From Lentisphaeria bacterium (GTDB taxonomy: Bacteria; Verrucomicrobiota; Lentisphaeria; Victivallales; Victivallaceae): a stretch of 64,000 nucleotides of DNA. Position numbers and translations under genes: made by a program. The stretch covers positions 806,001 through 870,000 of the forward strand of contig CP091727.1 in NCBI GenBank assembly GCA_022009855.1. The letters are read 5' to 3'. The notes beneath the pieces were generated by a model. The model searched no databases, was not told the DNA's origin, and was given only the letters and a program-made list of their open reading frames with translations. This document shows positions 10,804-22,089 of this stretch, one piece after another. Each line of letters begins with the position of its first letter. Position 1 is the first letter of the stretch.

Positions 10804-12148
10804 ATGAACAGTTATGTGCAGAAGGTGCTGGCCGATCTCCAGCAGACCAACGGGCAGGAAAAGGAGTTCATCCAGAGCGTCACCGAGGTGCTCAATTCGC
10901 TCAGCAAGCTGCTCGATGCGCAGCCGAAGTACGAGAAGAACAAGATCCTTGAGCGGATGGTCATTCCGGAGCGGGCGATCATCTTCCAGGTTCCGTGGGT
11001 TGACGACAAGGGAGAGATCCAGGTCAACACCGGATACCGCGTCCAGTTCAACAGCGCGATCGGCCCCTACAAGGGCGGCCTGCGCTTCCACCCGTCGGTG
11101 AACCTCAGCATTCTGAAGTTCCTCGGCTTCGAACAGGTGTTCAAGAACAGCCTGACCACGCTGCCGATGGGCGGCGGCAAGGGCGGCTCGAACTTCAATC
11201 CCAAGGGCAAGAGCGATCGCGAAGTGATGGCCTTCTGCCAGAGCTTCATGCGCGAACTCTTCCGCCACATCGGTCCCTCGACCGACGTTCCGGCCGGCGA
11301 CATCGGCGTGGGCGGCCGCGAAATCGGCTACCTCTTCGGCCAGTACAAGCGCATCGTCAACAGCTATGACAGCGTGCTCACCGGCAAGGGGTCTGAACTG
11401 GGGCGGCAGCCTGGTCCGCCCGGAAGCGACCGGTTACGGCGCGGTCTACTTCGCCGCCGAAATGCTCAAGACCCGCAATACCGGATTCGACGGCAAGCGC
11501 GTGCTGATCTCCGGTTCGGGCAACGTCGCGCAGTACGCCTGCGAGAAGGCGACCCAGCTCGGTGCGAAGGTGCTTTCACTCTCCGACTCCAACGGCTCCA
11601 TCATCGATGAGGACGGCATCGACGCTGAAAAGCTCGCGTTCGTCCAGGAGCTCAAGAACGTCCGCCGCGGCCGGATCCGCGAATACGCCGAGAAGTTCCC
11701 GACCGCGAAGTACTACGAAGGGAAGCGCCCGTGGCAGTTGGTCAAGACCGACGTCGCCATGCCCTGCGCCACCCAGAACGAGCTCGAGCTCGACGACGCC
11801 AAGGCGCTGGTTTCCGGCGGCTGCATGTGCGTCTGCGAAGGCGCCAACATGCCGACTACGCTCGAAGCGACCGAGTACCTCCAGAACGCCAAGGTTCTCT
11901 TCTCGCCCGGCAAGGCCTCGAACGCCGGCGGCGTCGCCACCAGCGGCCTCGAAATGAGCCAGAACGCCATGCGCCTCTCCTGGAGCGCCAAAGAGGTCGA
12001 TGAGAAACTCCACGGCATCATGGTGAACATCCACAACGCCGCCCGCACCGCCGCCGCCGAGTTCGGCGAGCCGGACAACTACGTGATGGGCGCCAACATC
12101 GCCGGCTTCCGCAAGGTCGCCGACGCGATGATCGATCTCGGCATCTGA
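10804..12148 (+). CDS. gdhA: Glutamate dehydrogenase, hexameric NADP-type (one frameshift)
   Basis: 447 residues after correction, the length of the hexameric enzyme. It forms glutamate from 2-oxoglutarate and ammonium. Recognisable parts are the substrate site (GPYKGGLRFHPSVN, with the catalytic lysine region PMGGGKGGSNFNPKG), DVPAGDIGVGGREIG, and the Rossmann motif SGSGNVAQYACEKA. Frame is lost near 11390: one G fewer in the GGGG run restores LTGKGLNWGGSLVRPEATGYG-type sequence. AGGAAGGG at 10788-10795 sets the ATG at 10804. Monocistronic, with a sigma-54 promoter upstream and a terminator 32 bp downstream. Confidence 0.97.
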
Positions 12149-12179
12149 CGACGTCGGAACGACATCGATACGTCAACAG

Positions 12180-12211
12180 GAGGATCCGGAGAAATCCGGG
12201 TCCTCTTTTTT
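12180..12211 (+). terminator. Intrinsic terminator of gdhA
   Basis: A 10-bp stem with one G-U pair (GAGGATCCGG with CCGGGTCCTC), a six-base loop and a T6 tract. Confidence 0.85.
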
Positions 12212-12351
12212 CATCCTTCCCGGCCTTCCGCACCGGATCGACCGAAAACTCTTTTTATTTTTCCTTTCCGCTGGAAAAAACTGCGAAACACAACTATATT
12301 ACTGAGTTATTAATTATTTATTTCACACTCTTTCGGAAAAGTAACTGTCTG

Positions 12352-14252
12352 ATGGAAAAACAAAGAAGATCATGGTTTCCCGGTTTTGAAGCGATCGCGC
12401 CCTATCTGGTGACGGTCTATGTGCTGATGCTCGCCGTCGTCGGGTATTTTCTCTCCCGCGTGACGGAATGGGATGGAATCACCGTCGCCATCATGACAGC
12501 GGCGGCGCTCTGCTACTCCTTTTTCTACATGATCCCCGGCTTGCTGGTCACCGCGCTCGTCTCGATCTCGACGGTGAAGGCGGGCGAAGCGCCGTGGCGG
12601 CGGCACCTGGTGACCGGCTGCGCGGTCGGCACGATGTACCTCTCCCACCTGCTGCTGTTGATGGATGCCGGACTCTATCACGGCTTCGGCTTTCACTTCA
12701 ACTTTCTCGTCTGGAATTTGCTGACCACCCCGGCGGCTTCGCTTCGATGGGACTCCGGGCGGGGACAATCCTGACCCTCGTCGCCGGAATCGTTCTGCTG
12801 CTGGCGTTTCACATCGCGCTCATGGCCGCCTTCGTCTGTGTGCCGAAACTGCGGATCATCGCCGCGATCCTGAAAGGCTGGCGGAAATTTGCGCTGGCGG
12901 GCTTCTGCATCATCTGTCTGCTCTTCTCGATGCTCGCCTACGGTTACGAGCACTACATGCTGCGTTCGACACCGCTGATGGCGGTCCGCACCATTCCACT
13001 CTTCCAGGGGATGACGATGTCCGGTTTTTCTCTCCGATCTCGGGGTGAAGGCGCCGGACCGGGAGGTAATGCAGGTCAAGGCCAACGCGGGGAAATACGC
13101 GCATTTGAACTATCCGGCCAATCCGGTTCAACGCCGGGCCGACCGTCCGAAATACAACGTGGTATGGCTGGCCTGCGAATCGTGGCGCGCGGATATGCTC
13201 GACCCGGAAATCATGCCCAACGCCAGCAAGTTCGCGGAACGGGCCGTCAACTTCAAAAACAACTACTCCGGCGGCAACGGCACCCGGCAGGAGTCTTCTC
13301 CATGTTCTACAGCCTCTACGGGAACTACTGGGACACCTTCCTGAAAAACCGCCGCGGCCCCGCCTTCATCGACTGGCTGATCGAAGACCGGTACAACTTC
13401 AAGTGCATCACCTCGGCAAAATTCAGCTACCCGGAATTCGACCAGACCGTCTTCTGCCGGATTCCTTCCGAATCGCTCTACAGCGACGACAAGGGGCTGA
13501 CCTACACCCGCGACCAGCGCAATGTGAAGCTGCTGACCGAATTCATCCGCTCCGCCGATCGGAGCCGTCCCTTCATGGCGTTCATGTTCTTCGAATCCTC
13601 CCACGCGCCGTATGAGTTCCCGGAAGAGGCGGTTCTCCGCAAGGAGTACGCGAAGACGCTCAACTACGCCAGCTTGTCCCCGGCGGACGGTCCGATGATC
13701 AAAAACCGCTACATCAACTCCAATCACCACCTCGACATGCGGCTCGGAGAGGTGTTCAAGGTGCTCGACGAATGCGATCTCTGGAAGAACACCGTCGTCG
13801 TCCTGATCGGCGACCACGGCGAGGAGTTTTACGAAAAGGGGCGGCTTGGCCACAACTCCACCTTCGTGCAGGAGCAGATCCGCACTCCGCTGGTCATTCA
13901 CATTCCCGGCGTCAAACCGCAGGTCTACACCGGCATGAGCAGCCATCTCGACGTGGTACCGATTCTTGCGCCCCACTTCGGAGTGACCAATCCGCCTCAG
14001 GACTTCTCGCTCGGCTTCAATCTGCTTGATCCGTCGCAGAAGCGCACCTACACGATCATCGCGGACTGGTCGCAGGTGGTGTATGCCAGTGCGAAGTACA
14101 AGACGATTCTTCCCTCCAACTCGATTGCCTTCGCCACCCAGAAGCTGACCGACGGCGACGACAATCCGCTGCCCTCGCTCGAGCCTTTCTATCGGGAAAA
14201 CAAAACCGAACTCTTCCAGATTCAGCGCGACCTCATCCGCTTCGTAAAGTGA
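12352..14252 (+). CDS. YejM-like inner-membrane sulfatase-fold protein (three frameshifts)
   Basis: About 633 residues. Five hydrophobic segments occupy the first ~210 residues (LVTVYVLMLAVVGYFL, ILTLVAGIVLLLAFHIALM). A periplasmic alkaline-phosphatase-fold domain follows: NVVWLACESWRADML near residue 260, GNGTRQGVFSMFYS at the catalytic Ser/Thr position, VVVLIGDHGEEFYE with metal ligands, LGHNSTFVQEQIRTPLVIHIPG. This layout matches YejM/PbgA, the regulator of lipopolysaccharide synthesis, and LTA synthase relatives; the T of GNGTR sits where YejM lacks a true sulfatase cysteine. Frame is lost near 12735 (one C short), 13028 (one T extra) and 13292 (one G short). Confidence 0.78.
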
Positions 14253-14317
14253 CTCCGTCTGCTCCTGCGCCCCGGGGACGCAAGGAGAGACGGGCCGGGA
14301 GAAGCAATTGCCACCGA

Positions 14318-17300
14318 TCAGCGGGGCGTGACGATCCGGAGATTCCGGATGACGACTCCTGCTTCGGGCAGCCCGGCAAAGCGGAACGAAAGCTGGTTGC
14401 CCGTTTTGAGCTGTTCTTCAGTACCCAGTTGAGCAAGCGGGATGCTGACCTGCTGAAACTGTTCCGTCAACTTCTTTTCCGGGAGGAACTGTTTCAGCGG
14501 CAGTCGTTTCCCTTTCCAGATCGCCTTTCCCTTATTCCCCCACTCGATTGAATGAAACCGCTTCGAATTCAGTGCTTTTCCTGCCGCCGAAAAGATCGGT
14601 ACCCGCCTGGATTTCAAAACGGAGCTCACCCTGAAACGAAAGTTCCTTCGGAATCATCCTCCCCGGGAAAGTCAGAACAAAGCCGGAATAGGCCTTCACC
14701 GAAGGTGTGATCGAGGCGGTAACAACACCGTCGCGGATCACGCCGGCAATGCCGCTCCAGCCGTAAATCTGAAAGCCTTTGAGCGGGGTGCTCCGTACCG
14801 CAGGATCGGCAAACTCCGCCGTGATGCCGATGACAATCGGAATCACGGGACCTCCGGCGGAAACCAGCTCAATCGCCCTGATCTCATTTTCCGGTTCCGG
14901 ATTGATCCACTGCCAGCAGTAGAAGCCGTTCTCCTCGCGATTTTTCCACGCCACCGGCAGATTCACGGTCCGAATCGAGTACCAGTCCCAGATGTTCTCG
15001 TTCGCCATCACGGGGATGGAGAGTTTTTTCCCTGAAGCGTAATGAATGACGTAATCCATCGCCTTAACCTTTTCTTTCGGGACCCATGCCGCCGCATGGA
15101 AAAAGAAGAGGCTTTTCAACCGGTTGTTGACCGGAATCGGGCCGATCCGCTCCGGAAAGGGAATGGCGGAGGATCTGGATTTCAGGACAATACACGTAAG
15201 ATTGTTGTTGTCGTCCGGCCGAATCAACTCGCAGGGAACACCGAGGAAGTTGTGGATATCCCAGGGGACTCCAGTCAGGAGTGCCCCCGCCCCTGGTCAG
15301 TCCAGCCGCCTCTGCCATCCTCCGGCGCCGTGGGATCAAAGAACGGCGAATTGGCGAATGTCCGGAGATTCAACGGCACCGTCTGGGCAGGATCCGGGAA
15401 GTAGCGTTTTTCCTCGCCGACGGAGGATGCGCGGCTTTTTTTCCGGACTGCGGCACGATATTCCTCCAGAAGATCATCTTTTCCGACCGGAGTGCATTTC
15501 CCATAGTCGTCGGCAAGTAAATTCCGGTCCCCCAGGAGGAGCAGCGTCCTCCGGCGCGGCGGCAGGAGGAGCATCACCCTGCCGTCGACAATCGGAAGGC
15601 TCCGCCGACAAATCGGATCCATCGCATATCCGTATCTGGTGACCATGTCGGATTCCAGCGAGATCAGTTTGGGATACGTGTCCCAGTTGTAAAGGAAGTA
15701 AGCGGTTTTCCCTTCCCGATGAGCGGCGTGAAGCTCGACGTTGACCGGGAGATCCCGGCGATCATGCCAGGAGAGGAGAACCGGCGGAACCAGCTTCTCC
15801 CGACGCAAAATGGAGCCAAGCACGGAAGCGGTCGCATAATCCGGCATGGCGGCGGTGACCAGCCAGATGCCGCCTCGCCCGAGCGTTTTGTGCAGCAGCA
15901 CCGGATTCTCTCCATCGCTGCCGAAAACCTCCCACCCGGGAGCGGAGGAGATTCTGCGAATATTGTGAATCGTGACCGTGCCCCGGAGCAGCTCCGGCCG
16001 GGGAAGCCGGGAGTGAAGTTCGGAAATGGGAGCATTCAGGTGATCGGTATACTTCAGACCATCGAATACCCCCTGCCAGTCAACCGGGAAGCCGTATTCA
16101 TCCTCCTGCATGAACTCCCTGCCGACAATCAGGGTACCGCCCCCGCGCACAAACTCCAGCAAACGTTCCGCCGTCTCCGGATAGACTGCGCGAATTCCTG
16201 CCGCGACAATCGCCCTGTAGCGATTCTGCCGCCCTTCTGCAAGCTGTTCTTCCAAGAGAACATCGATCGGGTAGTGAGAGAATTCCAACGCGCCTCCATA
16301 ATTGACGAATTCCACCTTGACGTTCTCGCCGGTAACGCCGGACACCCGTTCGGTCGGATAGGAAAAGAGAACAGCAATATCGCGTTTCACATTGCGGTCG
16401 CGCGGCAGGAAGAACTCGGCGAACCGGAAAATCTCCCGTTTCGCCTGATGAATTGCAGGCAGTTCCGAAGTCGGCACATTGTACGGGTTCAGGAGATTGT
16501 AGGAACGGCTTTCCGCCAGTTTTCTGCCCCCCTCCTCGTTGAACGGGTGCCAGTGTACCGCGCCGGAAGTCCAGTCGAACAGATAGGTCGCATTGCTCCC
16601 CCGGACATGGTCCAGCCAGAGGTTGGAGAGGATGTCAGCGTAGGTTCTGCCCGCGTACATCTCCTGATTCTGCATGGGTTTTCCGTCGGCGAGGGCGCGG
16701 TAGAAGTGGCGTTCCATCACCCCGTCGAAAAATGTCAGCGGATTTGAAGGAGCGGCAACAGCCTGTTTTGGTGCCTTACTGGCACCGGAAAAGCGCAATC
16801 CCCCGCCAGTGGACACGGTAACGATCTCATTGATGGAATTCAACTTGTACAAATTGGCAGCGCTCCGACAGATAGTGCGGTAGTGCCAGAGCCCCTTGAG
16901 CTGGATACAGGTTCGCGCGTCCGAATCCACTTCGCGGATGGCCTCTCTGCCCATGGTGCAGAGATCGAGAAAACCGTCCTCAAGAAATTTGAGATAATCG
17001 ACAAACAGTCCCCGGTTCTCTTTCAGATTGGGCCGTTGAGACGCCTCTTCGAACGAGCGGTAGTGAACGCGGTATCGCCGGTTCATCTGGTTGACGGAAC
17101 CGTATTTTCGTCGGAGAGATTCGGCAAAAACTTTTCTGGCATAGGGGGTTTTGTCGTTATACATGGGTTCATTAAAAAGCTCGTAAGCCAGAATCGGCGT
17201 CTTCCAGTTTCGGGCAAATTTCGCGGCGCCGACCCACATGGCCCGGTACATCTTCCGTCCTTCCGGGTGGAAGATGCTGTAGGGCATCCACACTTGATCC

Positions 17301-17845
17301 GAAGGTGGAACGATGGCGTCATCCGGCAGTTTTCCTGCGAGTTCCGGATGATGGAAACCGGTATTGGGCGCGTTTGCCGGTCGTCCATTGCTCCACGGGG
17401 CACAGGTATAATCCATCAGGACCGGCAGGCCCGGTTCCAGTGGAAAGCCGTCCGCCGACGGAGCGATCAGACTGTATTGAAATTCCGGAAACAGTTCTTT
17501 GATCCACCCGACCGGATTGGTCATGCAGAGAGTATCGAAGCCAACCCGCTGAGCAGCCTGATAGTCGGGCGCCCGATCATACAACCAGTTGAATTCCGGA
17601 GCATGATGCCGTGGAATCGGCCGGAATCCGTCGCGGCCGAAAAGCGAGGGCACCTGAGCCCCGAGAAGATAGCGGAGATGACCGTTGACCAGCCAATTGC
17701 CGTCTCGGTCGATCGAGAGAGTTGGATATGGTTTCAGCAGAATCGGCGGTTTCACTTCGGTGAATCGGGGAAAATTGATCTTCATTTCCTCCCCGAAAAG
17801 CGGGAGGACTGTACAGAAAAATAGAAAAAGCAGATGTTTTCTCAT
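14318..17845 (-). CDS. Large secreted clan GH-A glycoside hydrolase (two frameshifts)
   Basis: About 1175 residues with a signal peptide (HLLFLFFCTVLPLFGEE). A GH42/beta-galactosidase-like barrel follows: GNWLVNGHLRYLLG opens it, PILAYELFNEPMYND carries the acid/base Glu, and MERHFYRALADG and MQNQEMYAGRT (probable nucleophile) come later. A trimerisation/glutamine-amidotransferase-like domain is suggested by RAIVAAGIRAVYPETAERL and GGGTLIVGREFM, as in GH42 enzymes. The last ~300 residues are beta-rich. Frame is lost near 15285 (one G short) and 14555 (one A extra). It is third in an operon with a LacI regulator and a pseudopilin; the start at 17845 heads the signal peptide. Confidence 0.75.
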
Positions 17846-17937
17846 GATCGATGTTCCGGCTTTGTGAGGTACGGGGATATTCCAGGTCCAGGGCGGCAAT
17901 TCCGATGCGGTCAATATCTGTGCAACACACTCCTTTC

Positions 17938-18630
17938 TCAATCTTTGCAATACCAGCCGTAGAAGTAGACACTCCAATTCCGGTTCGGGATCTCGCCGTA
18001 GTGCATCGCCCGGGCGTGGCCGTCGGCAAAGGTGATATTGCACCCCTGCTGACTCCGGTGACGCCAGCCGAAATACTGTTTCCCGGTAATATGCAGAGTT
18101 CCCGGTCTCTCAATATCGCCGAGAACGAAGCGTTGTGAAGGGCGTTTGACCCGAGAGAGATAGCGGTTGTTCGCCGCATCCGGCCAGGAGATGTCGTAGT
18201 TGATTCCGTAGTGTCTGCCGATCAGCTCGTCGGTGGTCGGCGCGGAAACAATCGAGGCAGGGCAGCGCATCACCGGATATCGGATATGCACCAGCCCATC
18301 GCTCTCCCGTTCCAGCCAGTCCTGCTTCTGTCCGCGATCACGGTAGCCCATATGTGGAGCGATCATGGTGAGAAAATCGCGACCGTTCAACCCGGTTCCG
18401 CCGCCGGCGGGGCTGCCCCATCCGCTGTATTCCGGGAAGATCCCGTTGTTGGCATCCGCGTAGGAGATTACACCGAAGGCGAGCTGCTTCAAGTTGGAGA
18501 GACATTGCATGTCCCGTGCTTTGCTCCGGGCTTTCTGCAGAGAGGGGAGGAGCAGCGCGGCCAATATCGCGATGATTGCAATAACGATAAGAAGTTCTAT
18601 TAAAGTGAAATAAGCGCCTACTCTCTTCAT
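17938..18630 (-). CDS. Type II secretion-like pseudopilin
   Basis: 230 residues. Leader MKRVGAY, then FTLIELLIVIAIIAILAALL, the prepilin peptidase site and membrane helix. The C-terminal part has a DG motif (CNITFADGHARAMHYGE) as in the prepilin-type H-X9-DG family, although the spacing from the nearest His is 11 rather than 9. It starts 3 bp after the LacI gene and lies 92 bp before a large glycosidase. Structural membership is clear; the link to enzyme export is inference. Confidence 0.88.
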   Translation of the reverse strand: MKRVGAYFTLIELLIVIAIIAILAALLLPSLQKARSKARDMQCLSNLKQLAFGVISYADANNGIFPEYSGWGSPAGGGTGLNGRDFLTMIAPHMGYRDRGQKQDWLERESDGLVHIRYPVMRCPASIVSAPTTDELIGRHYGINYDISWPDAANNRYLSRVKRPSQRFVLGDIERPGTLHITGKQYFGWRHRSQQGCNITFADGHARAMHYGEIPNRNWSVYFYGWYCKD

Positions 18631-18633
18631 ACC

Positions 18634-19643
18634 TCATCCTTTCTGTTCGATTACAGGGAATGGCGTCAAGACACCGTAACATTGTTTCTGCCTGGCTTCA
18701 ATCTCCTCCCGGGAGATGAAACGAGAGCAAACTGTATTTTTCAGGGGAATTTCGCGAGCGGGATCCTCCAGTTTGTCGATCAGCAGATCAACCGCCGTCC
18801 GTATCTGCCGTCGAGAATCCGTATAGATTCCTCCGACAATCCGATCAAGGGAGGGATACATGGTATAATCATCACAACCGACGATGATCTCAGGCTGATA
18901 CTCCGGGTTGTGTTCCAGCGCAGCCAGAAGCGGTGGAGCTCCATTGACGATCAGAGCAGAGAAATTCTGTCCCTGAAAGGTCTCCACATACTGTTCCGTC
19001 TGGGAAACGTTTGTGAAACACAGTTCCGATTCAATGGCGAATTTCCGGCAGGCTTCGGTAAAAATTCCGGCCATTCCGAACGCTCGTAAAAGACTCCGCC
19101 GATCCGGGTGTGACCGCGCGCGGTCAGAAAGGAAACCGCCCGCTCCATCGCATCGGAGCCGTCGGAGCAGATTGACGGAAAATCGTCAGACGGACTCAGA
19201 CGGATGATCGGAATCCGGCTTTGACGGAGCAGTTCACTGGTCCCGGAACTTTCTTCCGGATGGACGCAGCAGATCAGTCCGTCGATCTGACGGTTCAACA
19301 GATTCTTGATGCTCTTCTCCTCCTCCTCCGGAATCCAGCGAGTCAATCCGAGAAGAAGCTGATAACCTTTCCGGGCGGTCTCTTCCAGCGCATCTTCCAC
19401 CAGATTGGCAAAATAGGGATTTTTGATTCCTCCGCAGATCATGCCGATGGTACGGGTTTTCCCATTCGAAAGTGCCCGCGCGGTAAACGACGGTCTGTAA
19501 TCCAGTTCTCGGACAGCCTGATCGATTTTCCTCTTCGTTTCAGCTGCAATTTTTCTGGAGAGTCTGTGATTGTTCAGATACATCGAAACAAGGGATTTTG
19601 AAACCCCGACTTGTTTCGCAATATCACTCAATGTCGCTCGCAT
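18634..19643 (-). CDS. LacI-family transcriptional regulator (one frameshift)
   Basis: 336 residues, standard LacI length. Helix-turn-helix LSDIAKQVGVSKSLVSMYLN at residues 4-23, hinge (FTARALSNGKTRTIGMI), then the sugar-sensor domain (QIDGLICCVHPEES, PEIIVGCDDYTMYPSLD). Frame is lost near 19075: one more A joins FYERSE to MAGIFTEACRKFAIESEL. The ATG at 19643 is chosen because AAGGATGG precedes it and the helix-turn-helix starts there. It heads the operon with the pseudopilin and glycosidase and has an operator-like palindrome at its own promoter. Confidence 0.9.
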
Positions 19644-19665
19644 TATTCCATCCTTATTGCAACGA

Positions 19666-19679
19666 TTGAATCGGTTCAA
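19666..19679. promoter_or_regulatory. LacI-type operator palindrome
   Basis: TTGAATCGGTTCAA is an inverted repeat (TTGAA-YCGR-TTCAA) with a central CG. It is downstream of the -10 box and 22 bp upstream of the LacI start at 19643, as expected for autorepression of the operon. Confidence 0.6.
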
Positions 19680-19688
19680 CCTGTATTA

Positions 19689-19716
19689 ATTATAGGAGAT
19701 TTTCTGAAAAAAGCAA
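19689..19716 (-). promoter_or_regulatory. Promoter of the LacI-pseudopilin-glycosidase operon
   Basis: On the minus strand TTGCTT (19716-19711) is followed after 16 bp by TATAAT (19694-19689). The -10 box is exact, the -35 weaker. Confidence 0.55.
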
Positions 19717-20399
19717 GTAAAAAGGAGAAAAAAAAGAAAAAACAGGATCGATTTCATCAGCAGCCGCAGGAACGGAAGAGAGGACGCGCAATCAATCAAG
19801 CGTGGGAAACAGAGCATCGAAAAGAAAAGAGGCTCCGGTCAACCGGGTCGAGGGAGGCGGTCTCTCGCCGCAGAGAGATTTTCCGCATTTGCCTGGAGCA
19901 GCCCGTCCGATGCGTGACCGAGGCGGCTTAACGGCAGGAACAGCGAGATCGAAACCTCTTCAATGGAACAGGTGCTGCTGAAGAAATTCTGATCCGCTCT
20001 CACGACACTGGAATTTGACGAAAAGGCTTTTCCGGTGTATTTTCAGAAACAGCAAATGAAACCCGTCAACCCGAAAACGGGCCGATCCGATGCCACGTAA
20101 GATGAACAACTCCCACTACTACTGCAGCCAGAACACGCTCGGGCCGGTCGAAGGCGGCATGAAGGAAGACGCATTCCGCTTCCGGGCGGATCCCGGATGC
20201 CGTCCCGGCGGCGTTGTCGCCTACCACCTGACCCGCTGACGGGGAAGTCTCGAAAAAAGATCGGACCGCAGGGAAAATATGGTTGCAGATTTCAGAGAAA
20301 TGGTATAAGGTAAAAAAGCAGGGCCCGGCGCTTGAATTTCGCTCCCCGCGAAATCAAACGGCAAGACAATCGGGAATCCCCGGAGAGAGTTGTGATAAT
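19717..20399. other. Gene-poor stretch, ~680 bp
   Basis: This stretch holds no intact family-recognisable gene. Its left part is A-rich then GC-rich without convincing coding signal. Its right part holds a short decayed coding remnant, listed separately. No tRNA, IS ends or long inverted repeats were seen. Confidence 0.5.
19964..20239 (+). pseudogene. Decayed coding remnant of unknown family
   Basis: One reading frame from an ATG at 19964 gives MEQVLLKKF, an in-frame stop, then LTTLEFDEKAFPVYFQKQQ and a second stop near 20100. A neighbouring frame from 20090 continues plausibly with MNNSHYYCSQNTLGPVEGG and ends GGVVAYHLTR at 20239. Joining the two needs one base fewer near 20098. The sequence reads like protein but I do not recognise the family. 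Two internal disruptions in under 300 bp suggest real decay rather than only sequencing error. Confidence 0.4.
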
Positions 20400-21892
20400 A
20401 TGAACAATACACAAGTAAAAGAAATTTCAGCCGGAGCCCGCTCGACGCGGGCCCGGTGGAGGTGCTGCGCATTCCTTTTCTGTCGACCGGAAACCGCACC
20501 ATCGACAAAGCCTTTTCAATCGCCTGCGGCGATCTTGCAGGCAACATCGGCCTCTACCGGGCCGGGCTGCTGGAGAGCAAGGTGCCGGTCATCCGGGCGG
20601 GGTTGCAATATCCCACGCCGTGGACCCGCGACGCCTCCTTCAACAGCTGGTACGCGGGAGCGGTAATCGCGCCGGAAATCGCCCGGAACACACTGCTCGC
20701 CGCCCTCGCCCGGCGCGACGGCGAGCTGAGGATCGACGAGGAATACGGCCAGTACTGGGACACCATCATCTGGGCCTGGGGCGCATGGAACTACTGGCTC
20801 TGCTCCGGCGACACGGAATTCCTGTTGACCGCCCTGCCGGCGACGGAGAATACGCTGAGATTTTTTCCGCAGAACGGAGTTCGATCCGGAAGACGGGCTT
20901 TTCCGCGGCGGAGCCTGCTTTCAGGATGGAATCAGCGCCTATCCGGACCGCTTCGTCTCCGACGACTGCGGGAGCGGCATTCTGGACTGTCTCCACGATT
21001 GTCCGAAGCATGACTGGCTGGTGAAGGTCGGCTGCGGCATTCCCTGCAAGGCGCTCTCCACCAACTGCCTCTATCTGCTGGCCTGCCAGAGCGCCGCAAA
21101 CATGCGCCGGGTGCTCCACCTGCCGGTGCCTCCGGAGCTCGAACGGGAGACCGCGGCGCTGAAGCAGGCGATCGACCGGTCGTTCTGGCGGGAGGACGCG
21201 GGCTGCTTCCGTTATCTGATCGACGCCGGGGACACCGTGGAGCGGCAGGAGGGGCTGGGAATCGCGTTTGCGATTCTGGCCGGAGTGGTTTCCGCCCCCG
21301 CCTTTCCCGCCTGATCGCCAATACCCATCTCACGCCGAACGGCATCGCCGCAGTCTGGCCGCAATATGAACGGTACGCATCCGCGCCCGGAGTCTACGCC
21401 CGCCATTCCGGCACCATCTGGCCGCAGGTGAACGCCGCCTGGTGTCAGGCGCTGGCGGAATCGGGCTTCCGGGAGCAGGCGCTCCGCGAAACCGAGCTGC
21501 TGGCGGCCAAAGCGGTGCGCGATTCGATGTTTTACGAAATCTACCATCCGGACACCGGGCTCCCGTACGGCGGCATGCAGGAAAAAGGCCGGGAGAACGG
21601 CATCGTGGAATGGCAGTCCTGTTCCCGCCAGAGCTGGTCGGCAACCGGTTTCCTCCGCATGGTGTTCGCCTCGATCTGGGGAATGCAGTGGAAGCCGGAC
21701 GGTCTGCAGGTTTCACCGATACCGCCGGAAAACGGCGAAATGACATTGCAAAATCTCCTCTACCGGGGAACACGGCTGAACCTCAAAGCGATCCGCGGCG
21801 GCACCCCCGGAATGCTGGTCAACGGCGTTCCGGCGGAAAAGATCACGCCGGCTCCCGGCACCACGCTCGAAATCGTCATTCACACGCCATGA
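20400..21892 (+). CDS. (alpha/alpha)6-barrel glycosidase, GH37/GH63-like (three frameshifts)
   Basis: About 497 residues without a signal peptide, so probably cytoplasmic. The signature resembles trehalase/glucosidase and amylo-1,6-glucosidase-type helical barrels: PWTRDASFNSWYAGAV near residue 70 (the WxRD acid region), WDTIIWAWGAWNYWLCSGD, FRGGACFQDGISAYPDRF, SGTIWPQVNAAWCQALA, and YGGMQEKGRENGIVEWQSCS with a likely catalytic Glu. Frame is lost near 20433 (one C short), 20875 (one G extra) and 21309 (one C short). The ATG at 20400 follows GGAGAG. No adjacent regulator. The fold is fairly sure, the exact activity is not. Confidence 0.7.
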
Positions 21893-22017
21893 TGGAGCGG
21901 ATATTCCGCGCTCCTCCATCGTCCGCTCCCTTTCGATCGGGAACGGACGATTTTTTTACACCGCTTTCCGGGAAGCGGCAACGGACGGTTCACGACAGAG
22001 AATTTCTCAGCTCCCGC

Positions 22018-22064
22018 TTGAAATATTCAAATATTATGATATTATAATATATATGATATTTCAA
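22018..22064. promoter_or_regulatory. AT-rich operator/promoter region of the sulfur-transfer operon
   Basis: TTGAAATAT (22018-22026) and ATATTTCAA (22056-22064) are perfect 9-bp inverted arms around an AT-only core with TATAAT-like sequence (22043-22048). The region ends 25 bp before the start at 22090. ArsR-family repressors bind AT-rich dyads of this kind, and one is encoded at the end of this operon. Confidence 0.55.
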
Positions 22065-22089
22065 CAGCAATCTCAGGGAGAAGAGCACA

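Noticed and set aside
14255..14296. Imperfect hairpin between the convergent YejM-like and glycosidase genes as a bidirectional terminator
   Set aside because: The stem has bulges and there is no T tract on either side.
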